64,000 nucleotides of DNA, taken from Chlorocebus sabaeus (Eukaryota; Chordata; Mammalia; Primates; Cercopithecidae). Position 1 is the first letter of the stretch. Every line of letters begins with the position of its first letter. A program made the position numbers and the translations under genes. Below are positions 1 through 10,680 of this stretch, in pieces. The notes under the pieces are model-generated. The model was not told the origin of the DNA and ran no database searches. It worked only from the letters and a program-made list of their open reading frames with translations. The DNA is taken from assembly GCF_047675955.1 (NCBI RefSeq), contig NC_132929.1:32294421-32358420 (forward strand). The letters are read 5' to 3'.

Positions 1-35
1 AGTTGCTCTTCCCTCCCTGCTGCAAGAAGGAAATT

Positions 36-339
36 GGCTGGGCGTGGTGGTTCATGCCTGTAATCCCAGCACTTTGGGAGGCCGAGGTGGGCAGATCACC
101 TGAGGTCAGGAGCTTGAGAGCAGCCTGGCCAACATGGCAAAATCTCCTCTACTAAAAATACAAAATTAGCCAGGCATGGTGGTGCACGCCTGTAGTTCCA
201 GCTACTCGGGAGGCTGAGGCAGGAGAATCACTTGAACCCGGGAGGTGGAGGTTGCAGAGAGCCAAGATCATGCCACTGCACTCCAGCCTGGACAACAAGA
301 GCAAGACACCGTCTCAAAAAAAAAAAAGAAAGAAAAAAG
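36..339 (+). mobile_element. AluS-like SINE
   Basis: Full-length dimeric Alu. It starts GGCTGGGCGTGG, has the left-arm B-box region, the middle A-rich linker (ACTAAAAATACAAAATTAGCC), a right arm, and a tail of A runs with G interruptions. It carries a moderate number of CpG-decay changes, so it is an S-age copy. The subfamily is not resolved. Confidence 0.95.
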
Positions 340-892
340 ATAGAAATTAATGCTCTGCTACTACTAGGCAAATAAGGGGAGGGCACAGAACTCTTCCTGC
401 ATCTATTGATTCTCACTTCCCTTCAACCCAAAATAATCCTTATGCTTAAGTGGCATATTCTGATCCCCTTCATCTGTTTTTAGTTTTCACTGAATACAGT
501 TTAAGAACTCAGACTTCATTTTCTGACTGAAATGGAAGAGAAGAAAATTAACAGAAGAAGGCACTTCACAACTATTAGATGAACCAGAAGATTAACACAA
601 AGATGGATAGCACACTTTAGACTCTTAATGATGGTAGTGAAAATGAGTTTGTAAGGGAAATCTCAGACTGAGTCCTCAGATGAGTTATTCTAGACAAATT
701 CTCTCAAACTTAATCGATGAGAGAACAACGTATTTCTAAAAACAAAAAGGAAATATGGCATTCTCATTCAGCGGGAAGAACTTCATCACACAGTATTTTT
801 ACATTAAGAATATGGACCATGCTGTTCTGCTCAAAGAAAATGTGACAGTCTTTGATCCCTTACAAGTGTGTGCTAAAATTTTACTTAATACA

Positions 893-1183
893 ATTTTGTT
901 TTTAAGAGACAGGGTCTCACTCTGTCACCCAGGCTACAACACAGTGGCACAATCGCAGCTCACTGCAGCCCAGACCTTCCAGGCTCAAGTGATCCTCCCA
1001 CCTTAGCCTCCCAAGTATCTGGGACCACAGGCATACGCCACTACATCCAGCGAAGTTTTTATTTTTTGTAGAGACAAGGTCTCCTTATGTTGCCCTGGCT
1101 GGTCTTAAACTCCTAGGCTCAAGTAATCCCGCCTTGGCCTCCCAAAGTGCTGGGATTATAGGCATAAGTCACCACACCCAGCC
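893..1183 (-). mobile_element. AluJ-like SINE
   Basis: Reverse-complement full-length Alu: T-run head, GAGACAGGGTCTCACTCTGT, both arms, ending CACACCCAGCC. Heavy divergence (for example GGCTACAACACAGTGGCAC) and J-type linker bases (TTTTTTGTAGAGACAAGG) mark it as an old copy. Confidence 0.93.
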
Positions 1184-1549
1184 TTGATACAACGCTTAAG
1201 TGCACAAGTATTGAATGCAGGTGTATGCAAAGGTGACTGGAAGGAAACAGAAAATGAAGACATTTTAAAAAATTCATCGGATTGATCATTCTAATTAGTT
1301 ATTTATAAATCTGAAATTGAAAATATCTTGCAATTGTGGAGCAAAGAAGATAGATGTACTGTCTTCAACAAAATTATGAACTATCAAAGGTTTCAGAAAC
1401 TCTTCCAGTCTCGCATTTTGATGATGTACATGCAAAAAGGCAACCCAGAAGGAATGACAAGCAAGAACCTATTAGGGAAGCATTTGAAATTTAGAATCAG
1501 TATTCATAAGACAAATAGTTCCAGGGTCATGTATGAAAGGTGCTAAGTA
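1184..1549. other. No recognised feature
   Basis: AT-rich sequence between the AluJ and the Tigger-type element. A 72-codon open frame on the plus strand has no splice context and no recognisable protein motif. I see nothing supportable here. Confidence 0.5.
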
Positions 1550-1902
1550 CAGACAGTCTCCAACTTAAGATGGTTCAACTTAAAACAATTTTTCAACTCT
1601 ATCATGGTGTCAAAGTGCATTCATTACTTCAAGTACTCATACAACCATTCTGTTTTTCACTTTCAGTACAGTACTCAATAAATTACACGAGATATTCAAC
1701 ACTTTATTATTATAAGTTTTAAGTTAGATGATGTTGCCCAACTGTAGACTAATGTGAATGTTCTGTGCATATTTGAGGTAGGCTAAACCAAGGTATGATG
1801 TTCAGTATGTTAGGTGCATTAAATGCATTTTCAACTCATGATACTTTCAACTAATGATGGGTTTATCAAGGATGTAACCTATCATAATTCAAGGAGCATC
1901 TA
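1550..1902 (+). mobile_element. Tigger-type non-autonomous DNA transposon
   Basis: The element is flanked by TA on both sides. It begins CAGACAGTCTCCAACTTA and ends in a decayed inverted copy (GGAGCATCTA). The interior (ATGTTGCCCAACTGTAG, then AAATGCATTTTCAACTCATG) matches the class of pogo-like elements whose ends read as 'acttacgatggttcaact'. A relative lies at 58871-63164. MER44/Tigger7 is my best family guess, but it is not certain. Confidence 0.7.
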
Positions 1903-1904
1903 TA

Positions 1905-4082
1905 ATTAATTCCATTCAGATGATGTTGCCCATTTCAGGTAGAAATATCTTCAAAGGTGAAAAACAGGAAATGAAAATCTGAGCAACAGGTGACAATGAA
2001 ATATGATAAGCTTGGACAATGTAGATCTACACAGAGATTTGGAAAAGGCATGAGAGTAGAATCAAGATTGATATATAAGAAATGCCAGAAAAATTTCAAA
2101 ATTCTGTCAGACATACAACTTTTGACAAATTTTTTACAAATTTAGACTTGGCTGAATATCATACAGCATAAAACTCTCCTTGTTGGCACTCTTATGAAGA
2201 ACAGCATTGAACTTCTATGAATTTTCACAAACGGAAAAGCAAAAGAAGTCAATCACACAAAATCTGGATTTCAAATATACTTTATGATTCTTATTGTCCT
2301 AAGGAAAACTATACCTACCCAGAATTCTCAGCTCAATTCATCTCAACCATCAATGAATTTTAAATCCTTACATAAATTAACCTGAAGTGATCTGTATTAC
2401 AAAAAGACTACAGGAGTGATACATTCAAAAAGTGGGTCAGAAACAATACTTGGAAGAGAATGACTTGAAGATGGCTTATGACTGGTATTAGTTCAGAGTA
2501 TACTTTCATTGTATGGGAAAAGCTTCAGTTACAAAACTGTAAGTTACCAAGAAGAAATTCCTCATGCAACTAACTAGGAAAATAACTTGCAGAAACTAGG
2601 AAGGGAATGTTGTCTTATAGTCTAACCAGAATGATTTTTGCACATATCTGAAAATGGGAAGAAAGGAAGATGTTCTTTGTATAGATACAAAAACTCAAAA
2701 AGGAAAAAAATGGGTGTTATTAAATAATAAGAATGTTTACATAAAGTGTTCAAATGTGATGTATATTTGTTGTAGGGGTGTTATGTAATTAAATGCATGA
2801 AATAGATATTTTGTTTTTTATTTTTCTAAGTATATATACAAAGAGAATTGCTATATTTAAATTCTTATTAAAAGCTCCAATAAGTTGTTTTACATTATGA
2901 TATATTTTTACTCCTATAAATTATACATAACTTAAAATGCAAAAAAGTAACAGTCCCTTTTGACCCAGATGATAATGATAATCGTATACTTTTCCTCCTA
3001 TACTGAGGGTTAAGAGAATCCTTAAAATTGCTTTGGAGAAATGAATTAAAATTCTAAACATACAATTTTTGATACAAGGCACTAAGTAAATCAAGTCATT
3101 ATTTAAATCACTGTTTAAAGAAATCTGACTGAAAATTCAAACAGTTTTTTAATTCTTCTCTAAAGCAAGAAAAAAACTATTCAGGATTTATATATTTAAT
3201 TAGTGAATATATCAAAAACATTCCTCATCTTCCAAAACTTGCTTCTGGAATAACAAAATACAAAATATGTTGTCAACAGAAATTTCCAATTTCCTGTCAC
3301 CTAAAAACTACAGTTGACTTTTCATTTGTGAAAATTGCTATTTCAGTGAGCCAATGCTGATTAATAAAACACTGGAATGAAAAAAGACTGGATTAGTAGC
3401 CTAACTGGACAGATGTTCCCGTTGAAGCACTTGCAATCCTTCAACATCAAACTACTTCAGAACTTTTCTATTTACCATAGCTTACTACTGCTAAAATGGT
3501 CCTAAGCAAACTTTCAAAGAAGGCAAAGTCTTTCTGACATCTACTTTCTGCCTCCTCTCTCCTAGTCTCCCTAGGCTCTGATGCCGACACACAGTAGCAT
3601 TCCAAGTTCCCTAAAGTAGATAGGTTAGCATTTCCTCCAGAATTGTCTCCACTCCTCCTTCTTCCTAACTTCCAAACCCATACCTAAAGGACTGCTCCCA
3701 ACTGTGTTTATCAGATTACTGCAGGTAAATTCTTACCCTAATGCCAAAATATCACACCACAAATTACTTGCTAATTGCAGAAGGAAATGCTTACAATGGA
3801 AAGACAGCCTGTCAAATTTAGGATTATTAGTAGGACAAGCCTACTTTATGTGCCTTTGGATGTTGTATGCAATGAAGTATACTGCATGACTTACAAAGTA
3901 TTCCTATCAAAAAAAAAATATTAAACCTGAATATATTCAAGCCTTTAGACCCAATTCCAAGTTTACAGAAAACAGGATAGAGGGAACAAATTTAAACACT
4001 ATGAGGAGAAACTATCACTAAAACATGGAATATGGGTTATTCTATAAGACTACAGACCTGGTCTCTCCAAAAGATCAATGTC
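1905..4082. other. Unique AT-rich intron-like sequence
   Basis: About 2.2 kb with no open frame above 62 codons, no confident repeat and no structured RNA that I can recognise. If the gene start at the CpG island is real, this stretch is part of one of its introns. Confidence 0.5.
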
Positions 4083-4083
4083 A

Positions 4084-4387
4084 CCCAGTGCTGTGGCTCA
4101 CATCTGCAATCCCAGCACTTTGGGAGGCCGGGGCAGGTGGATCACTTGAACCCAGGAGTTTGAGACCAGGCTAGGCAACACTGCAAAACCCCATCTCTAC
4201 AAAAAATACAAAAATTAGCTGGGTGTGGTGGTGTGCTCCTGGGGTCCCAGCCACTCAGGAGGCTGAGGTGGAAGGATGGCTTGAGCCCAGGAAGAAGGTC
4301 AAGGATGCAGCGAGCCAAGACTGCTCCACAGCACTCCATCCTGGGACACAAAACAAGTACCTATCTCAACAACAACAACAAAAAACG
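4084..4387 (+). mobile_element. AluJ-like SINE
   Basis: Diverged full-length Alu in sense orientation (GTGCTGTGGCTCACATCTGC start, TCTACAAAAAATACAAAAATTAG linker). The tail has become a (CAA)n run. J-type bases and many substitutions suggest an old insertion. Confidence 0.92.
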
Positions 4388-4761
4388 ATTGAAAAGGAAT
4401 TTCGAAGAAATGGGGGGAAATGTGAATATATACTACATCACATGTTAGAGTGTAAGGAATATTCTTCACTTTCTTAGGTGTGATTGTGGTACTGTTACAC
4501 AGAAAAATGGCCTTGATCTCTTACGAAATACATACTGACACACATACAGCATTTAGGGCTGAACTGTCATATCCGTAACGCACTTTGAAATGTTCGGAAA
4601 ACAGAATGTGAGGTAAGTGGAAAACGCAAATATGGCAAAAAGGTAGCGTTAAAACTAGGTGGTAGGTATGGTATTCAAATGGGCTATTTAACTTTTCAAT
4701 ATTTTCGAAAAAAATAACAAGTTGCAAAGTTAATAAATTCATTCGAAAATAAAAATATAAA

Positions 4762-4870
4762 AGCCAGGCTAGATGATGCACACCTGTAATCCCAGCTACG
4801 GAGGCTGAGAGGTCAGCTTGAGCCCAGGAGTCTGAGACCAGCCTGGGCAACGTAACACCCGCATTTCAAA
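4762..4870 (+). mobile_element. Alu left-monomer fragment
   Basis: A single Alu arm, AGCCAGGCTAGATGATGCAC through GACCAGCCTGGGCAACGTAA, ending in an A-rich stretch. No right arm follows. It is compatible with a free left monomer or a truncated old Alu. Confidence 0.75.
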
Positions 4871-5339
4871 AGTAAAACATAAAAATATCAATGAAAGGGC
4901 AATTGAGTAGTATTTCTTAAAATCTTTAGGTGAGCCTCCTTGCCTATTCTCATCTACTTCGTTCCCACAAAAATGGTATAGACTAGCGTTGAGCACTGGA
5001 AAAGGAGTCAGAAGACCTACGGTTCTATTAATATAAATTGGCCTTGGCTCTTCCTAGTTAGTGACCTCATTCAAGTCCCCTCCCTGAGGCTGTTTCCTTG
5101 CCTGCAAAATGATTCCCGCAACCCAGACCACTTCAAAAGGGTTTGCTAAGAGATACAAATCAGGGGTTATCAAAGAAAGAAACAAAAGCAAGACACAATG
5201 ACAACGGTATTTGTAATGATGTTAAAACATCAGAGGCACACAGCCCTAACAATGGTATAAGCAAACCAGCGCCTTCCCTGGTTAAGTTTCTGCGTGGAGA
5301 CAGCTGGAGTTGGCACAGTAGTCCCCCAAAGCAGGACAC

Positions 5340-5438
5340 CTTACAGATGCTAAGAGGCAGCTTTTGTGCTTTAAAACTCTCCTTCCAGCGTTCCATTTTA
5401 CGTTTCATGGCACTAAAAAAGACCAATTCTGTCCAAAC
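5340..5438 (-). CDS. Predicted coding exon of an unrecognised gene (second coding exon)
   Basis: On the minus strand a good acceptor (GGCTTTATTGTTTTCAG) precedes an open 33-codon stretch beginning V-W-T-E-L-V-F-F-S-A-M-K-R-K-M and rich in Lys, Arg and Glu (a basic helical look). It is in frame (phase 0) with the ATG exon at 5556-5633, across a 117-bp intron. The donor is ambiguous: ATCT/GTAAGG would end the exon at 5345, AAG/GTGTCC at 5340. The open frame runs on to 5160 if unspliced. I do not recognise the protein; the coding call rests on splice signals, frame continuity and position next to the CpG island. Confidence 0.45.
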
Positions 5439-5555
5439 CTGAAAACAATAAAGCCAAATATTTAAGATGACAGATTTTTTTTTTTTAAACTAACGAATCT
5501 TCGCAAACAAAGACTCTTGGCCAAAGGTCTCCCGTGCTTGCAGAAGCGGGTTCAC

Positions 5556-5633
5556 CTTGACGTTTTTCCTCTCCAGCAGATTTCTCCTTAAAAGCGTTAA
5601 AACTTGAGATAAGTTGGGAGGAACTCCTTCCAT
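5556..5633 (-). CDS. Predicted first coding exon with ATG
   Basis: The minus strand carries ATG in a strong context (G at -3, G at +4), followed by 26 codons beginning MEGVPPNLSQVLTLLRRNLL and ending N-V-K at a plausible donor (AAG/GTGAAC). The Leu-rich, Arg-rich start looks like an amphipathic helix and not a signal peptide. Frame 0 continues into the exon at 5340-5438. The upstream acceptor is weak (TTTTAG/CC near 5649, or CTCCAG/CG just before the ATG), which is the main doubt. If the donor is not used, the frame closes after 47 codons. Gene unknown to me. Confidence 0.5.
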
Positions 5634-6152
5634 CGCTGGAGCAGGCTAAAACCTCAGAGTGAGATCATTGTTTCCGTCTCAGTAAGTGAACCTTGCAAAG
5701 CTCAGAAAATTGTGTCTCCAACTCCACGTTTCTCCTCAGGGCCCTTCTTCTGTAGACAATAACGGGAATTCTATGGCAGAGCAGGGGAGGTCCCTCTGAC
5801 AAAAATGAGGGTGCAAACGTGGAACGACCGGTCATCTGGGCCAAACGAGGGGCCCTGTGCCTGCAAATCCCGAACCCCCTTTTGGTCTCCTTTCCTACGA
5901 CTGAAGAGACACGGGGGTGGGCTGTGGTGTGAGAAGCATGGGTCTTGGCCAAACATCGGCACAAAATGTACCAAAGGGAGTTGCCTCCAGAGAGAAAAGC
6001 CAAAACCAGGCTGGGGACAAACAGGCGCACAGGCCTGGGAGGGGAGGTGGCGGAGGAGCAGAAGGCGGCGGCCCGCGCGGCCCAGGCCTGCAGCAGCCGA
6101 GGCGGCTGCCGCGTCGCGCCGGGATCCCTCCTCCCCCGCCTGGGCCGACGCA

Positions 6153-6162
6153 AGATGGCGGT
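6153..6162 (+). promoter_or_regulatory. YY1-type site
   Basis: AAGATGGCGG matches the YY1 core AAnATGGCGnC in all but the last position. In many CpG-island promoters such sites sit just downstream of a start; here it lies in predicted intron 1 of the minus-strand gene, or near the start of a possible plus-strand transcript. Confidence 0.55.
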
Positions 6163-6332
6163 CCGGCCGCCGCCGCGCAGCCGGTCTCCTCCCCCGCGCC
6201 CTGGGCGCTCCCGACGACCCGCGCCGGCCTCAAGACCCCCAGTCCAGCGCCCCCGGAGTGAGGCGGCGCAGGCCGCGCGGGAGGGCCTCTGCCTGCTGCA
6301 GCGCAGGGCGGGCGGGGGCGGGGGGCGCTTAC

Positions 6333-6480
6333 CGTGAGCGGAGCGGATCGGCCTGACTGGAGCCCTGAGGAGGAGGAGAAAGAGGAGGAGGAAAAGGAGG
6401 AGCACGAAAAACTACACTGCGGCGACGGCGGCGGCTCCCATTGCGGAGCTGGCAGCCGAGCCGTGGAAAGGGGGGGCTCT
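6333..6480 (-). other. Predicted 5' untranslated exon 1
   Basis: Read on the minus strand, the sequence ends CCGCTCCGCTCACG followed by a near-consensus donor GTAAGC (GT at 6332-6331). Upstream lie a pyrimidine-rich CTCCTC tract and a short upstream frame of nine codons, M-G-A-A-A-V-A-A-V (6441-6412), closed by TAG. The transcription start is not fixed; 6480 is a guess from the CpG profile. It would splice across about 0.7 kb to the ATG exon near 5633. Confidence 0.5.
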
Positions 6481-6869
6481 CGTGCAGCCGGCGCGCTGCC
6501 TCATGGGTAGGCTCCGGGTCAGCCTCCCCGTGTCCGAGCTCCCTGTCTTGTCGCCGACGCGGGAGGCGGGCACCGACATGTGCGCCGCGTCGCGGGCCCT
6601 CGAAGACCCACGCGCCGGTCGGGGGCGAGGGCCAGGGCCCGGTCACCATGTGGGTGCGAGCTGCTCGGTGGTGTGGCCGGGCGGCAGCCCCAAAATCCGG
6701 ACTGCTCGGAATTTGCAGGCGAGGAGCCGTGCGTTCCGGGCCCTCCGCGTGTGTAACGACCCCCAGTCCGTTGACTTGGAAAGTGAAAAGGTCACGGGAT
6801 AGAACCGCCGTTCGAAAGAATCGCGGAGGCTGCGGGGCGAAGGCTAAACCAGAAGAGAAAAAGGAATCG

Positions 6870-8143
6870 TCCGTTTCTTTTCATAATTGGCTGATTTTAC
6901 CAAGTCTGTTTTAAATGTGTGGTTTTGCTTGCGACCCTGTCGAAGTCAAATACGAAGAGACGAATCTCTACATTTAGCATTTCATTTGGGACACAGGAAT
7001 TGCAAGTTCAGGTTATTACAAATACAGGGTGGTCTTCAGTATGTGAGAAGAACAAAGAGGAGTTAGGGGGTTTTATTTTTTAAAAAAAAAAAAAAGTTAT
7101 CTATTGTTTTTCCAGAAAGTTCATTGACATTTAGTAAAGTTTTGGGCAGCTGGTTAGTTCTGATTGGTGAGTAAAGGGGGTTGGTAAAACTTGCCCTACA
7201 GCTGCAGCAGGTTCTTTCAGAAGCTAAAACCTGAAGATAAAACTTATTTCAGGTTACAGCAGGTGGTTTCAGCAGCCAGGCTTGCAGAGAATTCTATTCT
7301 TGGAGCAATGTTATGTGCCCTGAGGGCTTCCCCCACCACTGGCTTCTCCACTCTTTTAGTTGGCTATGACAAGAGTGACCCAATTCGAATGATTAACTTT
7401 CACACTCTAATTCCTAATTCTGCCATCTGGATATTAACCTGTAATAGCATTTTCAAAAGTTATGACAACGAGAAGTATAAGAATTTACAAGAAGAACACT
7501 TGTCAAGATACTGCTTGCATAAATACTTGCTAAAGGTTGTATTCTGATCTGTAAGGAAAGTTTCCTAAACTGATTGTCTTCTCAAGAGCAATGGCATTAC
7601 TGGTGCAGCTTGTGAGTGACCAAGACTTGAAATCTTGCCTGGTAGGATCCTTAACAGACACCCTGTTCAATCACTGAATCTTGCTAATTCGTCTTCCTAT
7701 TTGAATTCAGTTTCTTCTCTCTCATCCAGCTTTCCCTAGCTTTCCTCAAGTGTTTATCATTATTGTAGTCTCCATATTGATTACTGCCCCCAAATTAATC
7801 TTCCCCAAAGGCCACCTGGATCACTCCTACAGATCTTGTGTACTTGGAGGTAACCATGACCTAGCCTTCTCCCAAATGGGCCTGGGATCATCTACCCAGC
7901 TTTCCCTTTCCTGCTGGCCCTGAAAATAAACTTTACAGGAAAAGACAGAAAATAGTCAAAACAGCAAACATGGAAAGTTTAAAAATTCCAAAATCTTGGA
8001 ATATTCTTAAGACGTCGTTTTTCAAATACAGTCCCTACAGGTTAGCAAAGCATGCTACAGTGTCAGGCAAAATTACAACGAATTTAAAGATCTCACTTGG
8101 CTTTATTGTAATTCTAGATTCAGGCATCACTTCGTTCCATAAA
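6870..8143. other. Region downstream of the CpG island, no confirmed gene
   Basis: Holds an A-run (about 7081-7095) and a strong plus-strand splice donor, ATTG/GTGAGTAAAG, with GT at 7167. A 118-codon open frame (7191-7547, not ATG-initiated) lacks recognisable motifs. A divergent non-coding transcript from the island could end its first exon at 7166, but nothing else supports it. Confidence 0.35.
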
Positions 8144-8483
8144 ACAGAATAGGTGTTCCCTTGAATGGAGCAGATGTGGTTGGCTTTATAGACAGAAAAA
8201 GGGCTGAAGAAAGAAGAAACAACAAAAAACAAGTTGGTCACTTCAAAGTTACTTTCCTTGTAAGGTGGGGCAGTGAGACAGAATAATAGAAAGAAAACTG
8301 ATTGGTTAATATCAGGTTACTCCAGGTTACTATTGTAAGAACAATAGCAGCCGGGTGTGGTGGTGTGTACCTGTAGTCCCAGCTACTGAGGAGGCTGAGG
8401 CAGGAGGATTCCTTCAGTTCAGGAGTTCAAGGCTGCAATGAGCCATGATCCTGCCGCTGCAGTCCAGCCTGAGCAACAGATCA
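8144..8483 (+). repeat. Duplicated block A: LTR-like sequence plus Alu right monomer
   Basis: Nearly the same as 11784-12114 (about 95% by eye), from AGAATAGGTGTTCCC through GGCTTTATAGACAGAAAAAG and GGTTACTCCAGGTTACTATTG into an Alu right monomer (8350-8508 in full). The shared part ends at CAACAGA inside the monomer. The non-Alu part resembles ancient LTR or ERV sequence; I cannot name the family. Confidence 0.8.
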
Positions 8484-8510
8484 AGACTCTGTCTCAAAAA
8501 CAAACAAACA
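8350..8510 (+). mobile_element. Alu right monomer (FRAM-like)
   Basis: Starts GCCGGGTGTGGTGGTGTGTAC and proceeds directly into the right-arm features (AGGCTGAGGCAGGAGGATTC, GCCTGAGCAACAGATCAAG), with a CAAACAAACAA tail. No left arm is present. Confidence 0.8.
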
Positions 8511-8719
8511 AGAGTTAAAACAGGGAACTTCATTATTATGGGGATTGAAGGTTTAAACTGGCCTGTTTGGGAAATTAGGCTGTTACCTCTCTCCTGATTT
8601 CTCAGAAGGCCACATAACAACTCAGTTTCAGTTTTGTGAGCATGGGTAACTCCATGTTGATTTTTAGTCTAGTCTGTTGGGGCTTAGTGCAGGAGTTTGG
8701 TCCAAAACAATGGCATCCT

Positions 8720-9074
8720 CATAAAAAGGAATGAAATAATGGCAGTCGCAGCAACCTGGATGGAATTGGAGACCATTGTTTTAAGTGAAGTAACTCAGGA
8801 ATGGAAAACCAAACATTGTATGTTCTCATAAGTGGGAACTAAGTTGTAGGGATGCAAAGGCACAGTAATGATACAGTGGACTTTGGGGACTCCGCGGAGA
8901 GCGTGGGAGGGGAGTGAGGCATGAAAGACCATACATTGGGTAGAGTGTACACTGCTCGGGTGATGGGTGCGCCATAATCTCAGAAATCACCACTAAAGAA
9001 CGTATTCATGTAACCAGACACCACCTGTTCCCCAAAAACCTATGAAAATAAAAAGTAAAAATAAAAAATAAAAC
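8720..9074 (+). mobile_element. 5'-truncated L1 3' end (L1PB/L1MA age)
   Basis: Contains the conserved 3' part (TTCTCATAAGTGGGAACTAA, then GGGTGATGGGTGCGCC) and ends in an A-rich tail. It is bounded by an imperfect 16-bp target-site duplication, AAAACAATGGCATCCT (8704-8719) and AAAATGATGGCATCCT (9075-9090), so both ends are defined. The host sequence on each side looks like LTR/ERV-derived DNA. Confidence 0.88.
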
Positions 9075-9090
9075 AAAATGATGGCATCCT

Positions 9091-9915
9091 ATTATTTTTA
9101 TTTGTAACAGGGTGAAAGAGAAGATTGCACTCTGTATTCTAGAGTCTAGTCCTCACTTTGTAGAGACAAAAGCTCCATGTTGCCAGTCTCCAGAACTAAT
9201 TTGAATCCTGCGGGATGATTCATACCAACCAGACTTACTGAGACTCATGTGTAAACGAGAATTGCAATTGTTTTTTGTTGTTGTTCATGAAAAACACAAC
9301 TGCCATGGAGTCCAGAAAGCTGGTTAACATTTTCATTCAAAGGAACATTTACATGAGAAGCCAAATTACAAAAGATGACTCATGAATATAGAATCAGCAC
9401 ACAGGAAGTTATTTGGATGATTCTGACATCGTACTTCAAACTTCTGACATCATACGCCCTTGGCCTCTAGAACGCCATTCTTTTGGTTCTCCTGACTTAC
9501 TGTCTGAACTTTCCCATCGTTTTTTACGAGCTTCTCTGACTTATGTTCTCAGCCTATTTTACATGTTACACACTTGCTATAGATATCCTCACAGTACTCA
9601 TTCTCCTTAAGTGAGATTATGCTCCATATCCCTACCTGAATTACTGCAATGAATATGGGTGATCTCCCAGCTCTCATTCCACAAGTACTTTGTGTTCATC
9701 TATGCAATTTGGACAGACGTAATACACCCCATAACAGGTCCAAGAATTGTCCAACTGGCCAAAAGTTATCAGAGTTATCCTCACCCTTTGAACTAGTTTT
9801 TGTTTCAGAGGCCAATCAGAGGGAAGCCTAGGATTTTTGTTTTATAGCAAAGAACAGAGAAGTTATTTTTTTTCTCTGAATAGTATAGCATTCAAATGTA
9901 AATACTGGAAGAGCT
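9091..9915. other. No recognised feature
   Basis: Includes open frames of 60-65 codons (9413-9610, 9649-9831) with no protein similarity I can see. Probably old LTR/ERV-derived or unique sequence. Confidence 0.4.
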
Positions 9916-9916
9916 A

Positions 9917-9950
9917 CATTCTCTCTCTCTCTCTCTCTCTTTTTTTTTTT
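9917..9950 (+). repeat. (CT)n/T-run microsatellite
   Basis: About 11 CT units followed by ten T. Confidence 0.9.
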
Positions 9951-10154
9951 CCTTTGCTACTAAGTAGAGCCAACTGAAAATAAAGCCAACACGTGGAGGA
10001 GGAATGGTTGGGAGAATCAATCATAGGGAAAGGAAGCCAATCCCTGAGAGAATCATAAACCTTCAAATAAAACATCACCGGAACCCATACTACCTCTAGA
10101 CTTCTCTGGTTTATGAGCCAATAAATTCCCTTTGTTGTTTAAGCTGAAGGGATC

Positions 10155-10680
10155 CAGAATAAGCCATTGTGGCATAAAGATTATTTTGAGCTGAATATGT
10201 TTAAGTTCCTGAAATTCCTTATCTACCTAAAAGCAGAGCCTTTCAAAAGAACCCAAAAGAACTCAATTGTTATAAATTCCCTCCAGGGAGCAACCAAGGA
10301 AGATTGAGTCACTGTCAGAGACTGTGAGAATTGTCACCACATCTAAACAGACATTGTCAAAAAACTACGATATCTCCCATCTATTCTCCAAAGGGCCCAT
10401 TTATCTTTCCCGAAAGTCGTTTCCATAAGTGCCCTTTCCGCTCCTTCCCCTTCTAAGAAGTCATTTGTTTTCCCATAAGTGCTTTTCTCCCCCTCCCCTT
10501 CAGGGAAGTATCAGTCTATAAGCCCCAAATTCTAACCAGCCTCTGGAGTCACACTTCCTTGTGATCTCCCTTATATATATGTGATTAAAATCTGTCTTCT
10601 CTTGTCCTTTGTCAGTTTAATTCATAGGCCCCCAATTATAGAACCTCAAAAAGTAGAAGGAAAAGTTTTTCCTCCCCAAC
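10155..10680 (+). mobile_element. Old LTR, family unresolved
   Basis: Shows LTR layout: a TATA-like stretch (TTATATATATG) near 10571, an ATTAAA polyadenylation signal about 10584, then a TTTGTCAGTTTAATTCATAG stretch and an end at CCTCCCCAACA. The sequence resembles class III/MER21-type LTRs, but I cannot fix the family or the 5' edge. Confidence 0.5.

Larger units (their letters stand above)
5650..6860. promoter_or_regulatory. CpG island promoter
   Basis: About 1.2 kb of GC-rich, CpG-dense sequence in otherwise AT-rich DNA, with the densest part at 6040-6640. It contains a YY1-like AAGATGGCGG (6153-6162) and GC boxes (GGGGCGGGG-like around 6311-6325), and an inverted CCAAT (ATTGG, about 6887-6891) flanks it. 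There is no TATA box. It fits a housekeeping-type, possibly bidirectional promoter. Long open frames inside it are explained by base composition. Confidence 0.85.

Noticed and set aside
5665..6405. 246-codon minus-strand open frame across the CpG island
   Set aside because: The frame starts in low-complexity CTCCTC sequence and is driven by GC content. It crosses the predicted splice donor at 6333, and several overlapping frames of similar length exist on both strands.
6441..6914. 157-codon plus-strand open frame in the CpG island
   Set aside because: Arg/Pro/Gly-rich composition typical of GC-rich shadow frames; no domain, and the context of its start is not distinctive.
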